Shown piece by piece: positions 30,102 through 39,212 of a stretch of 40,939 bases of DNA (the stretch's first letter is position 1; each line of letters opens with the position of its first letter). The DNA is taken from assembly GCA_024741835.1 (NCBI GenBank), contig JAENRP010000373.1, forward strand, positions 1 through 40,939, written 5' to 3'. The notes under the pieces were generated by a model, which worked only from the letters and a program-made list of their open reading frames with translations, did no database searches and was not told the DNA's origin. A program made the position numbers and the translations under genes. The DNA comes from Diplocarpon mali. Lineage: Eukaryota; Ascomycota; Leotiomycetes; Helotiales; Drepanopezizaceae.

Positions 30102-30214
30102 ACTTTTAGTCCTAACTTATAAGTAAAATCTGCGAACTCGAATCCTACTCTTAGTCTTAGCCTGCGAGTAAAAACTGCAAACTCGAATTCCACTCTTAGT
30201 CCTAGCTTATAAGT
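30102..30214 (+). repeat. Three in-frame 23-bp modules in the E2 protease-RT linker
   Basis: Cores start at 30102, 30147 and 30192, spaced 45 bp. E1 has four. The middle copy keeps GCGAGT, showing that GAGT is the older form of the right arm. Confidence 0.88.
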
Positions 30215-31545
30215 AACCTCTTATAGACTTAAGGATAGCAGTTTCTTTAAAGACTTAAAAAGAGATCTGAACTATATAAAGAAGGCCTTACTAAGAGTAT
30301 TAAACCCTTTGCTCCCTTTCTTAATAAAGAGGAATGTTCTTTTAAAACCGGCTTATTAGATTAGCCTAATCTTAGCTTTAGCAATTAGCGCCCTTTACTA
30401 CTGCTTTATAACTAAGGTAAGATAAGCTATATAAATTTAAGAATTAGCGCTTAAAGAGTTTATATTCGTAAGCTCTATTTACAATCTAGATTGAGAAATC
30501 AATCGCTAAGAAATCAATTGCTAAGAATTGGCTAAGTAAGCTAAAATTAGCTCCTTTAGCTTTAGTTCGGCGCTATAAGCCAAGTATAAGAGCAATAATA
30601 AGCTAATAGACTAGAAGCTCTCGCCTTAATATACTAAGTTTAAGAACGTCTTTAATCGCTAGGCCTTTAATCAGCTGCCGAAACCCAGGCTAAGGGTAGA
30701 TTATAAAATCGAGCTAATAAGCGAGAATAACTTAATAATTAAGCCCCTCTACCGCCTTACTAATAAATAGCTCTTAAAGGTCAAGAGCTATATTCTTAAG
30801 AACTTATATAAAGGATTTATTAAAGCTTTAAGTTCCTTTTAAGTAGCCCTAATCCTCTTTATTAGAAAAGCTAATAGCTCTTTATATCTTTACGTTAACT
30901 ATTAGAAACTGAACGCTTTAATAAAGAAAGACCCTTACCTAATTCCCTTTATTAATAAGATAATAGTATATATATTAAAAGCTTATGTTTTTATAAAAAT
31001 CGATATATAATAAGCCTTTTACTATATTTGCATATTAGCTGACGCTAAGGACCTAACTACTTTTCATATATATTATAGAACCTATAAATGTAAGGTTTTG
31101 CTATTTAAGCTGATAAATAGGCCTGCTACCTTTTAGTGGTTTATTAATAATATTCTCTTTAATTACCTTGACGATTTCTGCTCTACCTACTTAAATAATA
31201 TTCTAATCTACTTAGAAAACTCCCTTAATTATAAGATTTATATTAAGAAGATCTTAGGAATTCTCTAATGCTATAGCCTTTAAGTAGATATTAAGAAAAG
31301 CGAGTTTAAGGTTATTAAAACTAGGTTCTTAGGGTTTATTATTAGAGTTTATAGAATTGAGGTAGACTTTAATAAGGTCTTAGTTATTTAAGAGTAGAAA
31401 TACGCTAAGAATATATATGGTATATAAAGTTTCTTAGGGTTCTATAACTTCTATTAAAGGTTTATTAAAGGCTATAGTTATATTTGCCGACCTTTAATAG
31501 CTCTTATAGGAAATATTCCTTTTGATTTTAATAACGCTTATAAGG
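30215..31545 (+). pseudogene. E2 reverse transcriptase
   Basis: Same motif series as E1: ALILFIRKANSSLYL near 30848, FIKIDI near 30990, and TYLNNILIYL with Y-L-N-N at 31188-31199. Both Asp of the Y-L-D-D box are lost here, against one in E1. SFLGFYNFY near 31430 closes the domain. Confidence 0.9.
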
Positions 31546-32093
31546 AAGCTTAAGAAGCTTTGCGCTTAAGCTTTTAAATGACCTCGATTTTATACTACTA
31601 TTACCTTTAGAAGCAGATAAGGCTTAAGACCAACGCCTTTAATAGTATAGTTGCTAATATACTCTCCTAACTTTAGGAAGATAATAACTACTACTTAATT
31701 GGGTACTTCTTAAAGATGATAAATAACGCTAAGCTAAATTACCCTATTTATAATAAGGAGCTCTTAGCGATTTTTAAATCGTTCTATTAGTATAAGGCAG
31801 AGCTACTTAAGGCTTAGAAAATAGTATATATATATATAGATTATAAAGCCCTTAAGTACTTTATAATAACTAAGGACTTAATAGTCTAGTAGGCTCGCTA
31901 GGCAGAGTTCTTCGCTAACTTCAACTTCCTTATTATATACCGAACTAGTATAACAAATACGCTAGTTGATATACTCTTACGTTGAGACTAGGAGCTGACC
32001 TCTCTTAAGGCTAGGAAACGAGCTTTATACTACTAGCAGCTCTTACTTAACGATAAGCTCTTTATAAAAGTACTCGCTACTAAAGGCGATTCT
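31546..32093 (+). pseudogene. E2 RNase H
   Basis: LKTNAFNSIVANILS-like sequence (about 31625) has Asn for the first Asp, and YNKELLAIFKSFYQYK-like sequence (about 31750) keeps the Glu. The tether leads to the module at 32094-32116. Confidence 0.82.
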
Positions 32094-32116
32094 ACTCCTA
32101 GGCCTAGCCTACGAGT
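32094..32116 (+). repeat. 23-bp module at the E2 RNase H-integrase boundary
   Basis: ACTCCTAGGCCTAGCCTACG plus AGT, reading TPRPSLRV in frame. It keeps both 4-bp arms exactly. Confidence 0.88.
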
Positions 32117-33430
32117 GATAAGTGTACTAATTACATTAATAAAGGCACTTGCCGACCTAATGTCTAAGGTTAAGTATAATATGGCGAACTACTATATTAT
32201 CGATAAGGTTATTCAAGCTAATAAGACTTCCCTTAAGCTATAGAAGTTCCGAGATAAGGCGTAGAGCTATAGCCTCAATTATAAACTCAGCTAAGGTAAA
32301 CTCTTCTTTTAAGGTAGACTCGTTATACTATTATAACCTCTTGAACTATAAACAGCCCTAATTTATTATATATATAAGTAACTATGCGTTATATATGCTA
32401 GAATTGGGAAAATAAGGCTTCTAATAGGAAGAAAATACTATTGGAAAAGCCTTAGTAGCGACGTTAGCACTTATATCTAGAACTGTTATTATTTAAGAAT
32501 AAAAGCTTATTATAATAAGACCTTAGGTTTCTTATAACCCTTGCTAATTCCTGAATAAGTATACTAATACTTAACTATGGATTTTATAAAGCTCTTGCTT
32601 AACGAACTCGGCTACGACTTTGCACTAGTGATAATAGACCAATTGTTAAAGAAGGTAGTATCGATCTTATGCTATAAGACAGTTGATACAAAAGGCCTTA
32701 TAGAATTGTTTTTAATTTACTAGATCTGCTATTTTAGTATGCCTGATTCGATTCTATTAAATAGAGGCGCTTAATTTGTCTCTTCCTTTTAAAAAGAACT
32801 CTATTAGATACTAAGTATAAAGATTAAGCTAATTATAGCTTATAACCTTAATATTAATAGGCAAACTAAGATTATAAACTAATACTTAAAATAACGCCTT
32901 AGACCGTTCTACTTATACTATTAAGACAATTAGAGTTATCTCTTGCCTTTGATAGATATTACCTAATTAACCTTGCCTTATAAATCCCTAGGGCAAATTT
33001 CCCCTTTTTAAGTGCTAAATGGCTACGAAGCTCGCTCCTCTTGGAATTTAATTAACCTAGAGCCTTTATAGATAGCAATTAAGAGAGTAAATTGTAAAAT
33101 AGCGCTCTATATAGCTATTAGAGCTTAAAAAGTAGTTTAATTCATTTAATTATCTCTTTAAGTATAATAAGCTAAAATGAAATAGCTTGCAGATCTTTAC
33201 CGCTAGCCAATTGATTAGACTATAGGAGATAATATGCTAATTAGTATTAAAAATTAGAAACTGGACCGGCCGAGCCAAAAGCTCTCTAATAAGTAGTATA
33301 GCCTAGTAAAAGTATTAGAAAAGCTAAGAGAAAGCTAAAAGCTATAATTGCCTGATTCGCTTTATTCAATCTACTTTATATTCTATTCCCACTTACTGCG
33401 AAAATATATTCCTAACCCTTTGCTAGGCTA
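32117..33430 (+). pseudogene. E2 integrase
   Basis: H2C2 zone near 32370-32480. The core has MDFIKLLLNELGYDFALVII (about 32579-32638), then a segment corresponding to LLDKGAQF in which Asp now reads Asn (LNRGA, about 32758), and an N-I-N-R-Q-T-K-I segment with Glu read as Lys. A Pro-rich GPY/F-like end follows near 33350-33410. Dead through several G-to-A changes. Confidence 0.85.
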
Positions 33431-33690
33431 AGCTTAGGAACCTCCTACTTTAATTAAAGTATTGCTAGAATAAGAGGAGTAGGAGATAGAAGAAATAATT
33501 GGATCTTATATTTAAGCTAAGAAGCTCGAATATCAAATTAAGTAGAAGGGAACTAATAAAGACCTTAAATAGTACCTATACTCTAACGCTATAACAGCGC
33601 CGTATACTATTTGAGATTTCCATTTAAAAAACGCTTAAGCTAAAGGGCTACTAAGGGCACTATCAAGCTAGCTTAGGTCATATAATAATA
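33431..33690 (+). pseudogene. E2 integrase chromodomain
   Basis: Same pattern as E1: EEIIGSYI, AKKLEYQIK, a TAG at a Trp site, then a KG-x-NKDL segment. Confirms that the chromodomain is a fixed part of the family. Confidence 0.78.
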
Positions 33691-33758
33691 GGATTGACAA
33701 TTATAAGGACCTAGAGGATAATACGCCTATAGATATAACTGCGCGGGCGCAGTTTTTC

Positions 33759-33773
33759 AAAGGGGGGAGGTAG
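33759..33773 (+). promoter_or_regulatory. E2 polypurine tract
   Basis: AAAGGGGGGAGGTAG just before the 3' LTR at 33774. Confidence 0.82.
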
Positions 33774-34023
33774 TATTATAGCCGCATTATATGCATAGTT
33801 ATATTATATATCAGTTAGGTGTATAAAGTCAGGTGCACGCTAAGGTAGCAAGGTGGCTAGATCATATGCACGCTAATAAAGCATCTATACTTATTCTAAA
33901 GGAGTTCTATTAAAGACTTTCTCTTCTTTATCTTTTCTTTTCTATTATATAGCATACCTCTTGAGGTAATACAGTTAGCGTTCGATTCTCGCCCCACTGT
34001 ACGCTCCAGAGCAAGTCGTAACA
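33774..34023 (+). repeat. E2 3' LTR
   Basis: 250 bp, TATTATAGCC to GTCGTAACA. Its right half is close to the un-RIPed solo LTR (GCCCCACTGTACGCTCCAGAGC). Confidence 0.92.
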
Positions 34024-34028
34024 CTCTA
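34024..34028. repeat. TSD of E2, right copy
   Basis: CTCTA against CTTTA at 26909-26913. Confidence 0.8.
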
Positions 34029-34645
34029 TTCTTAGCAAATTCCTTACTAACCCTTTGCTATAATATATGGCAGCTTTAAAACGAGTTTTATAATACTTAT
34101 AAGGAATACGATTCTATTATACTACCTTTGGAAGTAAAACAATTGACCTAAAGCTTTAGAAATTGTATAGCTACTACGATTCTAACTAGGTAGGTAATAG
34201 AAGAACTAGAGCCTCCTATTCTAGGGCTATCTTCTTCCTTAATAATAGTGTAATTACCGCCTCCTCTAAGTGATAAACTATCGTCGCTCTCTTATTTATA
34301 AAGGTAGAGTACGTCGCTATATGCAAATTCGCATAAGAAGCCTCTTAAATACGCTAGGTACTTAAGGAAATAGGCTATGCTAGTAATAACGCTACTAAAG
34401 TTGAGATGATCTGCGATAACTAAAGAGCCCTTTATCTTACTGAAAACCCCAAATATTATTAGAGAATAAAGCATATTAATATCAAGTTCTATTATATTCG
34501 GCAAGAGCTTTAGAAAGGCCATTTGGACCTTTGGTATACAAATATTAAAGATAACGCCGCCGACGGCCTTACTAAGAGCTTAAATAGCTCCAACTATGCC
34601 GCCTTTATTAAATTGTTAAATATGAAGGTTCTGCACCTTAATTAA
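34029..34645 (+). pseudogene. Copia D pol part 4: RNase H and end of pol
   Basis: Continues the D frame after E2. YSYYDSN (about 34165) with VGNRRTRASYSRAIFFLN is the copia RNase H start. VEYVAICKFA (about 34303) has the Glu, and MICDNQRALYLTENPKYY-like sequence (about 34408) the D-N-Q motif. RIKHINIKFYYIRQEL-like sequence and DNAADGLTKSLNSSNYAAFI (about 34545-34604) close it, and the frame stops at TAA 34642-34644 after KVLHLN. The catalytic acids D, E and D are kept, with only scattered TAG/TAA codons, so this is the best preserved domain of the window. A 76-codon minus-strand frame here is a shadow. Confidence 0.92.
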
Positions 34646-34769
34646 GGGGTGATTTTTTTTATACCTCTATTATAAGGTGATTTTTTTTTTTTTTTTTTAC
34701 TTCTATTAAGGGGTGATTTTTTTTTACTCCTGGGCCGGGCCCGCGAGTTGATTTTGACTTACTAAGGGG
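34640..34769 (+). repeat. Reiterated polypurine-tract/LTR-start block at the end of D, with one module
   Basis: AATTAAGGGGTGATTTT directly follows the pol stop and matches the polypurine tract of copia B. The block AAG(GG)GTGATTT recurs with starts at 34644, 34674, 34708 and 34764. An 18-T run fills 34681-34698. After the third block comes a full 23-bp module (34726-34748, ACTCCTGGGCCGGGCCCGCG plus AGT), the most GC-rich of all copies and here outside a coding frame. Confidence 0.75.
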
Positions 34770-35143
34770 TGGATTTCGCGCTAGCGAACTCTACTCTATT
34801 TCCTATATCTGCAGATTGATTTTTCATATGAAATTGTAAATTATAACAAAAGTTATAATATTATATATATTACTAGCAAGTACCTTTAAAGGTCTTCCTA
34901 AAGGGGTGTATTGCAGGTATGCCCGTTATATATTTATCATATAATCTATTATATAATATATCATATATATAATATATTATATGACTTGCCATATGACTTA
35001 GTGGCAGCCCTTGTTAAATAGCTCATAGTTAGAGAAGCTCTTATAAATAAAAGATATCTAATATCGTCGTTTATACCTTATACTTCTTCGTGCCCTCTTC
35101 TAGTTTACTATCAAGTTCACTATTAGAGAACCTTATTGCTACA

Positions 35144-37899
35144 TTATATTAGCTTAGCGCTTTTATATAATTATATACTTACTCTATAGTTCCTTAAATC
35201 TATATAAACCTTTTAAATTCTAATAATTGTAATATTTATTAGGTATATACTTATATACCTATATTAGGTACCTATATAACCTTGGATTTCACTATAGAAT
35301 TAGCAAAAGTGGTAGGGGTAGATTTGTATATAATATGCATATATACCTTATAGTAGCATTATAACATTTTACTTAATTCCTTTGTATCTTTTGCACTCTT
35401 TCTGAATCCTTAAGATTCAGATAATACATATCTTAAATACTTATTGCTTTTACCCTTTGTAATAGTTAGGCCATTTATACTTAAGATTTAGCTCTAGGTT
35501 TTACTATATTATAAGCTAAGCAAATACTATATACTTAGTCTATAGGGAAATAATCTAAGGTTTTCTATTTATATGCTATACTAGAACTTTCTTTTATATA
35601 AGGGTTTCGATAGGGGGTACTTGAAGCTTAAGAATCAATAACAGTTGAGATAATTAGAGATTTGAATAGGGAAATGCTAAATAGATATAAAGCAGTAATT
35701 ATCGCAAAAGGTGGCTATATAAAATACTAAGGAATTTAATAAAAGTAGCATTGCTAAGAATCTAGTATATATAGATAGGGAACCTTAGATTATTATACCT
35801 TATATAAATTATATAAGCTTAATTCAACTTCACTAGCTATCTATAGTAGTAGGAGATTTAATCGCAAGCCTTATAGAGTTTAAAACTATATTTTAAAAAG
35901 AGTTAGTTACTATATAGTATAATTTATAATACTATTAGCTTAAGTTTTTTTATTTTATAACCTTTAATTCTAATTATATTACTTAAAACATTATCATTTT
36001 TTACTATAAATATTATAATACTTCTTCTTAAAACTGGATTTTTAAACTACTATATATCTTTAAATGCAAATTTAAGTTGCTAAATAAGCATTAAGCTAGG
36101 GTCTCCCTCTTAAGTAGTTCTTATAATGCTTTATTACTAGTTAAACGGATACTTTAAAAAAGTATATTTAACCTTGCAAACCTACTAAGAACCCCTTTGG
36201 ATTCTATACTTATATTACTCCTATTTGGCCTGCGATAAAGTACTTTAAATACAAGGGCAGCTATCTAATAAAAAGCAAGTATTCCGATAATATAAAACGT
36301 AAGTATAGTAAGTCGAATGCTTTAAGCCTTAATACTTAAATAAAATATTAAGACCTTATAGTCTTGCAAGCTTTAAGTTAATAATTTATAATGCTTTTTT
36401 CTTCTTTAAGAATAGTAAATCGGTATTCTAGCTAATATACTCTTCCTTTATCGCAGACCTTAACTTTAATTAAAATATAATATAAAAGTATATTTATTTA
36501 GAAATACTATATAGCTGTCTTATATAATACTAATAACTAACCTCCTATATTAGCTTAACGCTACTTGGTATTTACTTCCTTACCCTATAGTAGTTTAACT
36601 TGGCAAAAGCTTTAATTCATCCTTAAAAGTATATTATTATACTATTTATTTACTTTACGAGTCTTTTATAGTATTTAACTTTTAAAAGTATATCTTTCTT
36701 TCCTTTAAAATAGAGTATAATATAGTAGTTCTTATATTTATATTATATAAAGAAAAATAAGTACTTAATTTAAAGGCTAAGCTTTATATAAAAGGGATAT
36801 TATTTAAAGCTCTATATACAATATCTTAAAAGTATATATTAAAGAACTAGTTAAAAATGTACTTTTATCTTAATGCAAGAGTAAGACCTTATATAGTATA
36901 ATAAGAATTTTTTCTAAGCGTTAATACCCATTTTAATAAGCTATAAATTAGTAGGTTTTACTTTTAAATATATTTATTTGCAAAATTGAAAAAACTAAGA
37001 GCATTACTTATAAGAATTACTATAAGTGCTTTAAGCCTTGCAAACGCACTATATATTGCAAACTCTATAAAAGATACTATATTAGAGTTTATTAGGCTAA
37101 GGATTTAGGGCTAAGGCAGGTAAGGAGAGTAAGTAGACTATAGCGTTTTAAGTTTATATTCTTAATAGGTTTATAAGGTTAAATATAATATACTTTAAAA
37201 TAAAGTACTTCTATATAGTGCTTATTTAATATATAATAAATAACTTCCTACTCCTTTAACCTCCTTCCTTCTACCTTTCCTATACTTTAAATATTGAATA
37301 TTAAGCTTTAAGATCTTATTACTACTACTAATTTTATATTAAGACCAAGAGAGGACTGCAACGAGTGGCTATTATACTAGCGATAAAACAAAAGCGGCTA
37401 ATATATATCGATTTAAGTATATTAAAATATAAAAGTAGAAATTTTCTAGCTAATCTTTAAAGCAATGAATTTTCTTAATTAAGTATTTAGATCTAAAGCT
37501 TTTGGCTTTAAACGCTTACTCTTCTATATAGTAAATACTTTATAATTAGAATTTATACTTTTCAATTTTATACTTAAACTTCTTAGAAAGAAAAGGGGAA
37601 TAGCTAGTAAAAATTATAAAATGATTTAAACTATATAGAGTATTATATTTTATAAATATTTTATAAAATCGCATTATTATAAGTTTATACTTTATATATT
37701 CCTCCTTATGTTATAAGTACTATACTTAATAGGCTAAGATACTTATAGGAAACCTTTACTTAAATGAGTTTTCTATAAAGAGCTCCTCTTAATTGCGATA
37801 TATTACTAAGAACTGATTTAATACTTAAAGTCCTTATTAATAGAATCTCTACCTAACTCTATTATAAAGTAACTTTAAGTTAAGTGCTAATAGTTAGAT
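35144..37899. other. Gene-free interior of unit F
   Basis: Strongly AT-rich, with no plus-strand domain. On the minus strand short protein-like stretches occur (for example around 35440-35290, a KGKSNKYLRYVLSESQGF-like segment), which may belong to the same decayed gene as 37900-39060. Nothing can be named. Confidence 0.4.
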
Positions 37900-39060
37900 A
37901 GTCTAAGTTTTTTAAATAAAGAGTTTGAAAAGAGAGTCTTATATAAGTATATAAACTAATAGAGTTAAGTATAAGGATATTACTATTAAAGCTATATTAA
38001 TCCTTTCCTCTATTTATAGTAGTAAGGCTAAAATACACCGACTATTAGAATAATAATAGTAATAGAGTTCGCTTTAAAATAAAGCTTCCTCGCTTCTTAT
38101 TATCTATACTATCCTTTAAGTATTTAAGCATTATTCTTAATAAAGTCGACCTACTTGCTAATAAAGGCCTCTTTAACCTTATAATATACTAAGAATATAT
38201 TAATAGTACTTATAATATCTATAATGCTTTTAAGAAGAGAGAATAGTATATAAGCGTAACTAGCACTTAAGACTAATCTATCACTTTAGCAATATATTAA
38301 TTAGAATAAAGGTGATTTACTACTAGCTTAGCATAAGAGCTATATCGCAGTAGTACTTTACCTTTAGTCTAAACCTATTAAGATACCTGCTTTAGTAGTA
38401 CTAAGAGCTTGCTTAAGATATAATAATTTTATATTTATATATATATAATAATCCCTAACTATCTATAGTATTATATAATATCCCTTTTTTACTTAAGAAC
38501 TCAATTAAAGGAGTATAGGGCAACTTCCTCTTTTAGTATAGATATTTTATATTAGTATATAAGATAGCTTTATAAGATAAATATAAGTATAATAGATACT
38601 AGTTATATTAGAATTAGGGCTAGTATACTAAGTATACCTTACGATTTACCCTTTAAAAGCTAGGAAGCTGATTATATATAGTAACCTATTGAATTCTCCA
38701 CTCTTTAATAAGAGTAATACTAGCTTATTTAAAAACAGCATTTATTATAAATATCCTAATATAACTTTTTTAAATGCTCTAGCGCCTTTTAATATTATCC
38801 TACTAAGAGAAGGAGGAGAATACGTAATAATAGGGCTATTTAAAGAGTAACTATACCTTTAGATAATTGTCTAGCTATTTCTTCTCTATTCCACTATCCG
38901 TTAAGTCGAAATACTATCTAATACGCCCTTATAGTATAATTATTAACCTCGGACCTATCTCTCCTATTATTAGCAATATACTTGCGAATCCTTAACCTAA
39001 TAGCTATAGCTATAACCCTTGCTATCTCTAATGCAATATAAATATCAATACTTCAGTAGT
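37900..39060 (-). pseudogene. Unrecognised degenerate ORF in unit F
   Basis: The minus strand has a long frame with relatively few stops, all TAA/TAG. Clear stretches include SPPSLSRIILKGARAFKKVI (about 38800-38740), IKLLYLKQALSTTKAGILIG (about 38430-38370), AIQLLCQASSKSPLFQLIYC and VYYKVKEAFISKQVDFIKNN (about 38170-38110). The composition is protein-like, but a second frame on the same strand is nearly as open, as AT-rich RIPed DNA allows. I do not recognise the family. It may be an accessory gene of F or a remnant of another repeat. Confidence 0.3.
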
Positions 39061-39120
39061 TACTACTATAAATTATATATATATACTTATTATAGATCCC
39101 TTAAATTCTAATATCTACTA

Positions 39121-39212
39121 GTTTTAAACGGTTATATAGGGCCAGTTTGAGCTTAGGAAGTAGGGCGTCTACGCCGGCTTGTATTATATAGTTGGAGCTG
39201 ATCCTGGCAGGG
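39121..39212. other. GC-richer junction before the second F copy
   Basis: GGGCCAGTTTGAGC to GATCCTGGCAGGG keeps C and G that neighbours have lost. It has no counterpart before the first copy, where copia D ends. It may be the true 3' end of the internal region. Confidence 0.4.

Larger units (their letters stand above)
26914..34023 (+). mobile_element. Ty3/gypsy chromovirus E2 (7110 bp), RIP-degraded
   Basis: Sister of E1 with the same gene order and the same orientation in D. It has 250-bp LTRs (26914-27163, 33774-34023) and a TSD differing by one RIP-type change. It differs from E1 mainly by C/T and G/A substitutions, by one module unit less in the protease-RT linker, and by fewer units of the gag minisatellite. 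Confidence 0.95.
34770..39212. repeat. Unit F, first copy (4443 bp)
   Basis: Starts TGGATTTCGCGCTAGCGAAC. The same sequence starts again at 39213, and 34770-36497 aligns with 39213-40939 to the window end with almost only C/T and G/A differences and about one length change. The first 374 bp (34770-35143, TGG to GCTACA) could be an LTR: TG...CA ends and a TATA-like TTATAAATAAAAG near 35044. If so, the rest is an internal region of about 4.07 kb shared in tandem. No plus-strand gene is recognisable. Confidence 0.6.

Noticed and set aside
34292..34522. 76-codon minus-strand frame
   Set aside because: Shadow of the well-recognised copia D RNase H on the plus strand.
34681..34698. T run as the poly(A) tail of a minus-strand LINE
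   Set aside because: No LINE RT or ORF upstream on the minus strand; the run interrupts the repeated D end block.
38330..39100. Telomere-linked helicase gene in unit F
   Set aside because: Tempting because of the tandem unit, but no Walker A, DEAH or other helicase motif could be seen.
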